Assembly: GCF_004329715.1 (NCBI RefSeq)
Contig: NZ_JXSY01000024.1
Location: 124,001 to 188,000 of the forward strand
From: Bowmanella sp. JS7-9
GTDB taxonomy: Bacteria > Pseudomonadota > Gammaproteobacteria > Enterobacterales > Alteromonadaceae
Length of the DNA stretch: 64,000 bases
Direction of reading: 5' to 3'
Every line of letters begins with the position of its first letter. Position 1 is the stretch's first letter. Below the pieces are notes generated by a model, which was not told the origin of the DNA, ran no database searches, and worked only from the letters and a program-made list of their open reading frames with translations. This document shows, in pieces, positions 56,111-64,000 of the stretch. The translations under genes were made by a program, and so were the position numbers.

Positions 56111-56823
56111 TTTTTTATCGGCGTTTGCAACCGGTTAAAGCCCTTAGCTTTGATTTGGATGACACCCTGTATGACAACCGCCCAATTATTCTTGCCGCTG
56201 AACAGGCCCAGTTAGATTTTTTGTTTGCGCAGTTTCCTGCAACCCAGGCGCTGGGGCGAAGTGGTTGGTTGGCCTGTAAGCTCGACGTTGCACAGCAAAC
56301 CCCGGCGCTACGTCATGACGTAGAATTGTGGCGCAAACAAACCCTTGCCGCCTATCTGCACCAGGCTGGCTATTCTCCCACCGAATGTCAGAGAGGTGTT
56401 CAGGATGGCTTTGCAACCTTTGCAGATGCACGCAGTAATTTTATGGTCAGTGACGAAGTACGAGGGATTTTGGCAACGCTCGCCGCGGCCGTGCCATTGG
56501 TTGCGTTAACCAATGGTAATGTGGATCTGACACGGATCGGCATCGCCGACTATTTTCACCATGTGTACCATGCCAGTGTGGATTTGCCGGCTAAACCGGC
56601 CAACGCGATGTTTTTAACCGCGCAACACAATCTGGGGCTGGCAGGCCAGCAGATTCTGCATATTGGCGATTGTTTAACAAATGATGTGTTTGGTGCCATC
56701 TCCGCTGGCTGGCAAAGCGGCTATCTGGTGCATGGTCAGCAACCGGATTTGAACGCCAACCGTCCTCGCGTGTTGCCCCATGTGCAGCTGAGCGAGCTGG
56801 CCCAGCTGCAGGCATTGGTTTAA
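56107..56823 (+). CDS. yigB: HAD family hydrolase (YigB-like)
   Basis: A 238-residue HAD phosphatase. The nucleophile motif is SFDLDDTLYDNRP, motif II is VALTNGNVD, and motifs III/IV appear as KPANAMF and LHIGDCLTNDVFGAISAGW. YigB homologues dephosphorylate FMN and a riboflavin precursor; the assignment rests on the gene order after xerC. It converges on hslO with a four-base overlap. Confidence 0.85.
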   Translation: MIFYRRLQPVKALSFDLDDTLYDNRPIILAAEQAQLDFLFAQFPATQALGRSGWLACKLDVAQQTPALRHDVELWRKQTLAAYLHQAGYSPTECQRGVQDGFATFADARSNFMVSDEVRGILATLAAAVPLVALTNGNVDLTRIGIADYFHHVYHASVDLPAKPANAMFLTAQHNLGLAGQQILHIGDCLTNDVFGAISAGWQSGYLVHGQQPDLNANRPRVLPHVQLSELAQLQALV

Positions 56824-57695
56824 TTACTGGTTGGCTCGCTGGCCGAATAGCTACCCGAGTGGATGGCTTCTACGTCAATCGCGTCGAAGCGATAGCTGGT
56901 GTTGCAGTACTGGCATTTAATTGCCACGTCACCTTCTTCGGCAACAATACCCAGTAACTCTTCCTTAGGTACGTTAATCAACGCCGCAGCACTGCGCTCC
57001 TTGCTGCAACTGCACTTAAACTGCAGCGTGACCGGATCATAGACCTCAACTTCTTCTTCATGATACAGGCGGTGCAAGACGTCCAGCGGTGCCAGATCGA
57101 ACAACTCTTCGGCCTTGACCGTGGCGGTCAGATGGGCCAGATGATCAAATTGCTCGGCACTGCCCTGACCGGCTGGTAACGCCTGTATTAACATGCCACC
57201 GGTGGCAGGTTTATCACCAAGGCGGGTATGCAGCACCACGCGGGTAGGCAACTGTTCCGACTGACTGAAATACCCTTCCAGACACGCGGCAAGGCTCGGT
57301 TGGTCCAGCGCCACGATACCCTGATAGCGTTCACCCTGCTTAGGTGTAATGGTGATAGCCATGATGCCGTTTTGGAAAAGGGTTTTAAAATCATACTCAC
57401 CCACTTCGCCTTCCCAGCGTGCCACACCGCGTAATTCCTGATTTTCAGTGCCATTGACCACGGCGTATTTAATCGGGCCTTCGCTTTGAATTTGTACTGC
57501 GATGTCACCTTCGAACTTTAAGGTAGCGGTGAGTAACGAGGTCGCCGCCATCAGCTCGCCCAACAATTGCTGCACCGCATGTGGATACTCGTGGGTCGCC
57601 AAAATATGCTGAAAGCTGTCCTGCACACGGACTAATTCACCTCGCACATCGGCTTGTTTAAATAGATATCGATAGAGTTGATCGTAGGCACTCAT
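56820..57695 (-). CDS. hslO: Redox-regulated chaperone Hsp33
   Basis: A 291-residue chaperone activated by oxidation. The N-terminal domain begins DQLYRYLFKQADVRGELVRV. The C-terminal zinc switch has the CSCS pair and CQYC pair (C-x-C and C-x2-C), as in Hsp33. It lies 19 bases after hslR in the same direction, so the two are one operon. Confidence 0.96.
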   Translation of the reverse strand: MSAYDQLYRYLFKQADVRGELVRVQDSFQHILATHEYPHAVQQLLGELMAATSLLTATLKFEGDIAVQIQSEGPIKYAVVNGTENQELRGVARWEGEVGEYDFKTLFQNGIMAITITPKQGERYQGIVALDQPSLAACLEGYFSQSEQLPTRVVLHTRLGDKPATGGMLIQALPAGQGSAEQFDHLAHLTATVKAEELFDLAPLDVLHRLYHEEEVEVYDPVTLQFKCSCSKERSAAALINVPKEELLGIVAEEGDVAIKCQYCNTSYRFDAIDVEAIHSGSYSASEPTSN

Positions 57696-57714
57696 AGGTT
57701 GTAATAAATCCTGC

Positions 57715-58125
57715 TTAATCTGTATGTTTTAACTGAATAATTTGTCGGCGCTGTTTCTTATCCGGACGCGAATCCGGGCGTGGACTGTGCAGTGCATTAA
57801 TTTTACGTGCCGCCGCATTGGCTTCACGTTTAGCGATACTTTCGGCGCTTTCGGCATAGAGCTCCTGCGCCAGCGGTGCCGATAAACGCTTTTCACTAAG
57901 CGCCAACACCGTCACCTGCTTTTGGTCTTGTCCCTGAGGAATCACCAGCTTTGCCCCGGTCTCAACAATCTTACCCGGTTTGCAACGCTGGCCGTTGTAT
58001 TCGACTTTGCCACCGGCGACCATATCGCGGGCGATGGCGCGGGTTTTGAAAAATCGCGCCGCCCATAGCCATTTATCCAGCCTGACTTTCAACGCTTCTG
58101 CTTGTTTACTGCTCATTTCAGCCAT
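57715..58125 (-). CDS. hslR: Ribosome-associated heat-shock protein Hsp15
   Basis: A 136-residue S4-domain RNA-binding protein. The S4 motif RLDKWLWAARFFKTRAIARDMVAGGKVEYNG is at residues 15-45, and the tail is basic. Hsp15 binds stalled 50S subunits carrying nascent chains. The ATG at 58125 gives three extra residues over the next ATG; either is possible, as no ribosome site decides. Confidence 0.94.
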   Translation of the reverse strand: MAEMSSKQAEALKVRLDKWLWAARFFKTRAIARDMVAGGKVEYNGQRCKPGKIVETGAKLVIPQGQDQKQVTVLALSEKRLSAPLAQELYAESAESIAKREANAAARKINALHSPRPDSRPDKKQRRQIIQLKHTD

Positions 58126-58241
58126 TTTTTGTGTGAATTTTGCTCAAACTGTGACAATTGAATGATATTGCCCGCTTACCCTTGTCGCTGCGGTGCTGCC
58201 CATATATCATGGGTCGGATAATAAGAATTTAACATTCCCGA

Positions 58242-59171
58242 ATGAATTATACCTTTAGCAAGGCCAGCCACCAACTCCAACACCTGAATCGTTACCTGCC
58301 CGGTGCGGTTGTGGTGCTGTTGTCTGTCTACTTGCTGCATTTTGCGGCCGAGCTTACCTGGCGCCTGATGCCCGCCCCCAGCGAGCAGACAATGCCAACC
58401 CCAATTGCCGACCCTGTCAGTAAAACGCCCTCCGGCAGCAAGGTCGATCTGCGAAAATTACAAGCACTCAAACTGTTTGGCGAGGCCGGCGCAGCGCCTG
58501 CGGTGCAACAACCTGTGGTACAGGACGCGCCTGAAACCAATTTAAACCTAACGCTAGCCGGTGTGGTGGCGAGTTCCGAGCAGGAACGTGGCGCAGCCAT
58601 CGTTGAAAACCGCGGGCAACAAAATACCTATGGCATTGGCGATAAGATTGACGGCACCAATGTCACTGTGGCTGAAATACATGCCGATCGCATCCTGATT
58701 AAAAATGGCGCGCGCACCGAAACTCTGATGCTGGATGGCATTGATTTTCAACAAAAAAACCCGCAACGCGTAAATGTCAGCACCCCGGTTATCAGCCGCC
58801 CGGTGATAGGTAACCGTGAGGCGTCAGTGCGCGAACTGGCCGATGCACGCCGCGAATTAACTGAACAACCGGCCAATTTCACCGATTTTATTAATGTTTC
58901 ACCCCAGGCAGACAATGACGGTAATCCAGTCGGATATCGTGTGTCGGCGGGCAAAAAGCCGGCGCTATTCCGCGCCACCGGCTTACAGAGTGAGGATATC
59001 GTTACCGAAATCAACGGTATGGATCTCACCGACCCTCAGCAAGCTATGGAAGCCATGGCGGCGCTGAAAACCGAAACTTCATTGCAACTAACCGTGTTGC
59101 GTGAGGGTCAACTGGAAACTGTTTTTATCGATCTTCCCGGTGAGGAAGATGAAGACGCTGAGCGTCAGTAA
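58242..59171 (+). CDS. gspC: Type II secretion system protein C
   Basis: A 309-residue inner-membrane protein that links the secretin to the inner-membrane platform. One transmembrane segment lies at about residues 18-40. The periplasmic homology region follows (LKLFGEAG, LTLAGVVAS, DKIDGTNVTVAEIHADRI). A PDZ-like domain ends the protein (GLQSEDIVTEINGMDLTDPQQAM). It is the first gene of the gsp operon. Confidence 0.93.
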   Translation: MNYTFSKASHQLQHLNRYLPGAVVVLLSVYLLHFAAELTWRLMPAPSEQTMPTPIADPVSKTPSGSKVDLRKLQALKLFGEAGAAPAVQQPVVQDAPETNLNLTLAGVVASSEQERGAAIVENRGQQNTYGIGDKIDGTNVTVAEIHADRILIKNGARTETLMLDGIDFQQKNPQRVNVSTPVISRPVIGNREASVRELADARRELTEQPANFTDFINVSPQADNDGNPVGYRVSAGKKPALFRATGLQSEDIVTEINGMDLTDPQQAMEAMAALKTETSLQLTVLREGQLETVFIDLPGEEDEDAERQ

Positions 59172-59181
59172 AGGAAGGTCT

Positions 59182-61224
59182 ATGCGAAGTCACGCCATCA
59201 CCCGCTTTTTTGCTACTGTCATTTTATCGGCCAGCCTGTCGGTGAGCCTGGTAGCAACTGCGGCCGAATACTCTCCGAATTTCAAAGAAACTGACATTAA
59301 AGAGTTCATCAATATTGTCGGTAAAAACCTGCAAAAGACCGTAATTGTCGACCCTAACGTGCGTGGCAAAGTCACCGTGCGCAGTTACGATCTGATGAAC
59401 GAAGATCAGTACTACCAGTTTTTCCTCAATGTATTGCAGGTCTACGGTTTCTCAGTGATTGAAATGCCTAACGGTATCCTCAAAGTGGTACGTGCCAAAG
59501 ATGCCGGTAAAGCCAATACCCCGGTGGTGGAAAGCGGGCAGTTTTTTGGTGATGAAGTAATCACCCGCGTGGTGCCGGTGTATAACGTCTCCGTGCGTGA
59601 GTTATCACCGTTACTGCGTCAGTTAAATGATGCCGCCGGCGGTGGTGTGGTGGTCAGCTATGACCCGTCCAACGTTATGATCATGACAGGCGCGGCAGCG
59701 GTGCTGAATCGCTTAGTGGAAGTCATCGAGCGGGTCGACAAAGCCGGCGATCAGGAAGTAGAAATCATTAAGCTGCGTTTCGCTTCTGCCTCAGAAATGG
59801 TGCGTATTGTAGAAAACATCAATAAATCTCAGGGTGGCAAGCAGGTACCGGATACCATGCAGCCACGCGTGGTAGCCGATGACCGTACCAATAGCGTGAT
59901 TATCAGCGGCGACCCCAAAGCCCGTGAACGGCTTAAAAATCTGGTGGTACGTCTCGATCAGGAATTGGAAACCAACGGCAATACCCGGGTTATTTACCTT
60001 AAGTACGCCAAAGCCGAAGATTTAGTCAAAGTGCTTAAAGGCGTCAGCGCCAGTATTCAGGCCGAAGAAAAAGGCGCCCAACCCAATGCCCGTGCCCGCA
60101 GCGACCGCGCCATCAGTATCGAGGCCCATGCGGATTCTAATGCGCTGGTGATTACCGCCGAGCAGGACATGATGCGTTCTCTGGAAGAAGTGATCCGCCA
60201 GTTAGACGTGCGTCGTGCTCAGGTGCAGGTGGAAGCGATTATCGTCGAAGTATTTGAAGGCGACGGCACCAGTTTAGGTGTGCAGTGGGCCAGTAAAGAC
60301 GGCGGCATTCAACAGTTTAATACCGCCGGTGTAGGCATCGCCCAATTAGGCGCTGCGGCTTATACCTCGCGGGACAGAACGGTACAGGACAGCGTGATTG
60401 GCACAGAAACCGGTACGGTTACGCAAACCTCAAAAACGGTGGAAGGCGATAAGTCACTGTTGGCGCAATTGCTCGGCAATATCAACGGTATGATGTTCGG
60501 CGTAGTAAAAGACGACTGGGCGGCGGTGGTACAGGCGGTCAGCACCGACACCAATTCGAATATTCTGGCGACCCCGCACATTACTACTATGGATAATGAA
60601 GAAGCCTTCTTTATCGCGGGTCAGGAAGTGCCGATTATTACCGGCCAGACTGCCAGCGCCAATAACTCCAACCCATTCCAGACCGTTGAACGTAAAGAAG
60701 TGGGTATCAAATTAAAAGTCACCCCTCAAATTAACGAAGGGGATGCCGTACAGCTTACCATCGAGCAGGAAGTGTCCAGCGTCAGCGGCGCGACGGCGGT
60801 AGATATCGCTATCAACAAGCGTGAAATCAAAACCACGGTGATGGTCGATGATGCGGGCATTGTGGTGCTCGGTGGCCTGATTGATGAAGACGTGCAGGAA
60901 AGTGTCTCCAAGGTGCCGCTGTTAGGTGATATCCCTATTCTTGGTCACCTGTTTAAGTCATCTTCCAGCAACGTGCGCAAGCGCAACCTGCTGGTGTTTA
61001 TCCGTCCGACCATTATTCGCGATGGCGCGACGATTAATCAGATCAGCCATGGCAAATACAATTTTATGCGTGCTCAGCAGCTGCAGCGTCAGGCGGATGG
61101 CGTTAACCTGATGCCGATGACGGAAACCCCCGTGTTGCCGGCCTGGACCGAAGCACTGGATTTGCCTCCCAGCTACGAAGAATACTTGCGTCGTAAAAAT
61201 GCCGGCCAAGAGGGCGAGCAGTGA
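59182..61224 (+). CDS. gspD: Type II secretion system secretin
   Basis: A 680-residue outer-membrane channel. The signal peptide ends at TAA before [22 protein letters not shown], the N0 domain. N1-N3 repeats follow, and the secretin domain has [28 protein letters not shown] and [16 protein letters not shown]. The ATG at 59182 has AAGGAAGG ahead of it; an upstream in-frame start at 59101 lies within gspC. It overlaps gspE by four bases. Confidence 0.96.
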   Translation: MRSHAITRFFATVILSASLSVSLVATAAEYSPNFKETDIKEFINIVGKNLQKTVIVDPNVRGKVTVRSYDLMNEDQYYQFFLNVLQVYGFSVIEMPNGILKVVRAKDAGKANTPVVESGQFFGDEVITRVVPVYNVSVRELSPLLRQLNDAAGGGVVVSYDPSNVMIMTGAAAVLNRLVEVIERVDKAGDQEVEIIKLRFASASEMVRIVENINKSQGGKQVPDTMQPRVVADDRTNSVIISGDPKARERLKNLVVRLDQELETNGNTRVIYLKYAKAEDLVKVLKGVSASIQAEEKGAQPNARARSDRAISIEAHADSNALVITAEQDMMRSLEEVIRQLDVRRAQVQVEAIIVEVFEGDGTSLGVQWASKDGGIQQFNTAGVGIAQLGAAAYTSRDRTVQDSVIGTETGTVTQTSKTVEGDKSLLAQLLGNINGMMFGVVKDDWAAVVQAVSTDTNSNILATPHITTMDNEEAFFIAGQEVPIITGQTASANNSNPFQTVERKEVGIKLKVTPQINEGDAVQLTIEQEVSSVSGATAVDIAINKREIKTTVMVDDAGIVVLGGLIDEDVQESVSKVPLLGDIPILGHLFKSSSSNVRKRNLLVFIRPTIIRDGATINQISHGKYNFMRAQQLQRQADGVNLMPMTETPVLPAWTEALDLPPSYEEYLRRKNAGQEGEQ

Positions 61225-62720
61225 GTGACGCGCTGAACGAACAGCAAAGTGCAGCCCACAAACAGCTGGGCTTCGCCTTCGCGCGTCGACATAAAGTGTT
61301 GCTGGATAGTGGTAAACAGCCCGTTTGCCTGTATCACACCAGCGAAACCCCGGTTAACGTATTTGCCGAAGTACGCCGTTTTTTAGGCGCCGCATTTGTG
61401 CCCCGGGAAGTTCCTACTGATGAATTCGAACGGTTGCTGACCGCAGCATTTCAGCGTGACTCGTCCGAAGCCAAGCAGTTGATGGAAGACATTGGCAATG
61501 AAAGCGACCTGTTTACGCTGGCCGATGAACTTCCGGAAGCAGAAGACCTGCTGGATAACGATGACGATGCGCCGATTATCAAATTGATTAACGCCATGCT
61601 CGGCGAAGCCATCAAAGAAGGCGCCTCGGATATCCATGTGGAAACCTTCGAGAAACAACTGAGTATCCGCTTTCGGGTCGATGGCGTGCTACGCGAGATT
61701 CTGCGCCCGAACCGCAAGATGGCGTCGATGCTGGTGTCGCGAATTAAAGTTATGGCTCGTCTGGATATCGCCGAGAAGCGCGTACCGCAGGACGGTCGTA
61801 TCACCCTCCGTATCGCGGGTCGCGCGGTAGACGTGCGGGTCAGTACTATGCCATCCAGCCATGGCGAGCGCGTGGTATTGCGTTTGCTGGATAAAAACAA
61901 CGCGCGCCTGAATCTGACCGATTTGGGCATGACCGCCAGCAACCGCGAGCATTTTTCCGGGCTTATCCGCAAGCCGCACGGCATTATTCTGGTTACAGGG
62001 CCAACCGGTTCAGGTAAATCCACCACGTTGTATGCCGGCCTCAGTGAAATTAACAGCAAAGACCGCAATATTCTGACCGTTGAAGACCCGATTGAATTTG
62101 ATTTAGAAGGCATCGGCCAGACTCAGGTCAATCCCCGTGTGGATATGACGTTTGCCCGTGGACTGCGTGCCATTTTGCGCCAGGATCCGGATGTGGTCAT
62201 GGTCGGTGAAATTCGCGATCTGGAAACCGCACAAATTGCGGTGCAAGCCAGTTTAACCGGTCACCTAGTCTTATCCACCCTGCACACCAATACCGCTGCC
62301 GGGGCAATTACACGTCTGGAAGATATGGGCATCGAGCCGTTCCTACTTTCATCCAGCTTGCTCGCCGTGCTGTCACAGCGCCTGGTGCGCACCCTGTGTG
62401 ATGACTGTAAAGAACCTTATCAGCCCGGTGAACAGGAATGTGCGGTGCTGGGCGTTGCCCCTCAACAGGCGCCACATATCTACCGCCCGCAGGGCTGCGT
62501 CAGTTGCAACCAGACCGGCTATCGCGGCAGAACAGGTATTCATGAATTGCTGTTAGTGGATGAGCATATTCGCGAACTGGTGCATAACGGCCATGGTGAG
62601 CAGGCGATTGAGAAGTATATCCGCCAAAGTACACCCAGCATCCGTGAGGATGGCTGTCGCAAAGTATTAGCAGGGATCACCGCACTGGAAGAAGTCCTGC
62701 GGGTGACGCGCGAGGACTAA
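61221..62720 (+). CDS. gspE: Type II secretion system ATPase
   Basis: A 499-residue AAA-like ATPase that powers pseudopilus assembly. Walker A is [15 protein letters not shown], the Asp box is [21 protein letters not shown], Walker B is [16 protein letters not shown], and the tetracysteine zinc site is [10 protein letters not shown] to [11 protein letters not shown]. It starts at a GTG that overlaps the gspD stop. Confidence 0.97.
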   Translation: MSDALNEQQSAAHKQLGFAFARRHKVLLDSGKQPVCLYHTSETPVNVFAEVRRFLGAAFVPREVPTDEFERLLTAAFQRDSSEAKQLMEDIGNESDLFTLADELPEAEDLLDNDDDAPIIKLINAMLGEAIKEGASDIHVETFEKQLSIRFRVDGVLREILRPNRKMASMLVSRIKVMARLDIAEKRVPQDGRITLRIAGRAVDVRVSTMPSSHGERVVLRLLDKNNARLNLTDLGMTASNREHFSGLIRKPHGIILVTGPTGSGKSTTLYAGLSEINSKDRNILTVEDPIEFDLEGIGQTQVNPRVDMTFARGLRAILRQDPDVVMVGEIRDLETAQIAVQASLTGHLVLSTLHTNTAAGAITRLEDMGIEPFLLSSSLLAVLSQRLVRTLCDDCKEPYQPGEQECAVLGVAPQQAPHIYRPQGCVSCNQTGYRGRTGIHELLLVDEHIRELVHNGHGEQAIEKYIRQSTPSIREDGCRKVLAGITALEEVLRVTRED

Positions 62721-62723
62721 TCA

Positions 62724-63938
62724 GTGCCGGCTTTTGCATACAAAGCGCTGGATGGCGCAGGCCGCAATAAAAGTGGCGTCACCGAAGCGGATAATGCCCG
62801 TCAGGTGCGGCAGCAACTGCGCGAAAAAGGCCTGATTCCGTTGGATGTGCAGTCGGTTGCTGAAAAAGAAAAACGTCAGGCCAGCGCGTCATCGCTGTTT
62901 GCTCGCGGCATTTCGGCGTCAGATCTGGCGTTACTGACCCGTCAGTTAGCCACCCTGATTGAAGCCGCGTTGCCCATTGAAGAAGCGCTAATGGCGGTGG
63001 CTGAACAAACGGAAAAGCCACGGCATAAATCGATGATGATGGCCGTGCGCAGCAAAGTGGTAGAAGGCCATACGCTAGCCGATTCACTGCGTGATTTCCC
63101 CCATGTATTCGACCAGTTGTTCTGTGCCATGGTGGCAGCAGGGGAGAAATCCGGCCATCTGGATACCGTGCTGGAACGTTTGGCCGATTACACCGAAAAC
63201 CGCAATAAGGTGCGCAGCCAGATTGGGCAGGCACTGATCTATCCACTGATGATGATCAGTGTGGCAGTGATTATTGTCGGCATTTTAATGACGGTTGTGG
63301 TGCCCAAAATTATCAACCAATTTGACCATATGGGTCAGGAACTGCCGTTAGTCACCCGTATTCTGATTGGTATCAGCGAAGGCGTGCAGAATTACGGAAT
63401 ATTTGTTCTTATTTTGATTGTACTGCTGGTAGTGGGCTTTAAGCGCATGATGCGCCAACCGGCATTACGCCAAAAATGGCATGCCAAAAAGCTGCATATT
63501 CCGGTTTTAGGTAAAGTGATAAAGGGCCTGAATACTGCCCGTTTCGCCAGTACCCTGAGTATTTTAACCGCCAGCGCGGTGCCGTTATTGGAAGGTATGC
63601 GCATCTCCGCCGAGGTGCTGGATAACCTGCATATTCAAAAAGCCATCCTCGACGCTGCCGATCGCGTCAAAGAAGGCACCAGTTTGCGGGTAGCGCTGGA
63701 ACAAACACGCATTTTCCCGCCGATGATGATGCATATGATTGCCAGCGGTGAGCGTAGCGGCGAATTGCAATCCATGCTCGCTCGCGCAGCCGCCAATCAG
63801 GATCGACAATTTGAAGCACAAGTTAATGTGGCCCTGAGTATTTTTGGACCTGTTTTGATTCTTAGCATGGCCGGCATTGTATTTTTTATTGTCGCGGCAA
63901 TTTTACTCCCCATCATTGGTCTCAATACCATGGTGTAA
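62724..63938 (+). CDS. gspF: Type II secretion system inner-membrane platform protein
   Basis: A 404-residue polytopic protein with two GspF repeats. Each has a long cytoplasmic segment and hydrophobic helices (around residues 170-200, 220-245 and 375-400). It begins at a GTG (PAFAYKALD). Typical blocks are LLTRQLATLIEAALPIEEAL and FASTLSILTASAVPLLEGM. It follows gspE by three bases. Confidence 0.96.
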   Translation: MPAFAYKALDGAGRNKSGVTEADNARQVRQQLREKGLIPLDVQSVAEKEKRQASASSLFARGISASDLALLTRQLATLIEAALPIEEALMAVAEQTEKPRHKSMMMAVRSKVVEGHTLADSLRDFPHVFDQLFCAMVAAGEKSGHLDTVLERLADYTENRNKVRSQIGQALIYPLMMISVAVIIVGILMTVVVPKIINQFDHMGQELPLVTRILIGISEGVQNYGIFVLILIVLLVVGFKRMMRQPALRQKWHAKKLHIPVLGKVIKGLNTARFASTLSILTASAVPLLEGMRISAEVLDNLHIQKAILDAADRVKEGTSLRVALEQTRIFPPMMMHMIASGERSGELQSMLARAAANQDRQFEAQVNVALSIFGPVLILSMAGIVFFIVAAILLPIIGLNTMV

Positions 63939-63956
63939 CTGATTAACGAGGTAACA

Positions 63957-64000
63957 ATGAAACAATCAGGATTTAGTTTATTGGAAGTTATGGTGGTGAT
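63957..64000 (+). CDS. gspG: Type II secretion system major pseudopilin, N-terminal fragment
   Basis: Only the first 14 codons are in the window. They read MKQSGFSLLEVMVV, a prepilin leader with cleavage after Gly5 and the methylated Phe and Glu at mature position 5 that mark type IV pilin-like proteins. The GAGG ribosome site precedes the ATG. The identity as gspG rests on position after gspF. Confidence 0.88.
   Translation, partial: MKQSGFSLLEVMVV

Noticed and set aside
1-64000. CRISPR arrays, tRNA/rRNA genes, insertion sequences and prophage
   Set aside because: No regularly spaced repeats, no cloverleaf-like sequence, no transposase or phage proteins, and the only recombinase is the housekeeping XerC.

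Overview
The window looks like a chromosome segment from a marine-type gammaproteobacterium of the Alteromonadales sort. This is inferred from gene content and order: lptM-lysA-dapF-DUF484-xerC-yigB, glmU-glmR-glmS, hslR-hslO, a gsp (type II secretion) operon, biosynthetic speA, and an exosortase/PEP-CTERM exopolysaccharide (EPS) locus controlled by PrsK/PrsR. No genus is assigned. No rRNA, tRNA, insertion sequence or CRISPR array was seen, and no gene-free stretch exceeds 300 bases.

Bases 1-22,140 hold an accessory EPS/exosortase region. It opens with the 3' part of an asparagine-synthase-like amidotransferase. Two NodB-type deacetylases, a sugar-transfer-associated ATP-grasp enzyme and two tandem PP-loop enzymes of a family I cannot name follow. 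On the minus strand lie a second ATP-grasp protein and a heparinase-like lyase. An MBOAT plus SGNH-like pair probably O-acylates the polymer. Next come a PLP decarboxylase and an acyl-CoA ligase of exosortase-associated types, two THxN-type PEP-CTERM proteins, an N-acyl amino acid synthase-like acyltransferase overlapping a flavin oxidase, a UDP-sugar dehydrogenase and a secreted trypsin-like protease. The exosortase itself is not in the window.

Bases 22,216-30,261 form a tightly packed run. A sigma-54 promoter is followed by a Tat-exported protein of unknown function, a PqqD-like protein, an HprK-related kinase and a nucleotidyltransferase (an HPr-rel-A type cassette). The sensor kinase PrsK, the sigma-54 activator PrsR and an Aer-like chemotaxis receptor follow. 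Sigma-54 promoters with exact GG-N10-GC spacing also precede both PEP-CTERM genes, so PrsK/PrsR probably drive these genes and may drive their own operon.

Bases 30,334-37,314 are a molybdenum island: modABC, moeB, moaABCDE and moeA. Bases 37,408-41,534 carry glmS, a DeoR-family regulator and glmU, which supply UDP-GlcNAc. Bases 41,667-45,763 carry a diguanylate cyclase converging on an operon of an Ada-AlkA fusion, ogt and a DMT transporter. Then come speA, an ABC export/efflux operon with a membrane-fusion protein and two FtsX-type permeases, the lysine/cell-division block lptM-lysA-dapF-DUF484-xerC-yigB, hslR-hslO, and the start of a type II secretion operon (gspC, D, E, F and the first codons of gspG) running off the right end.
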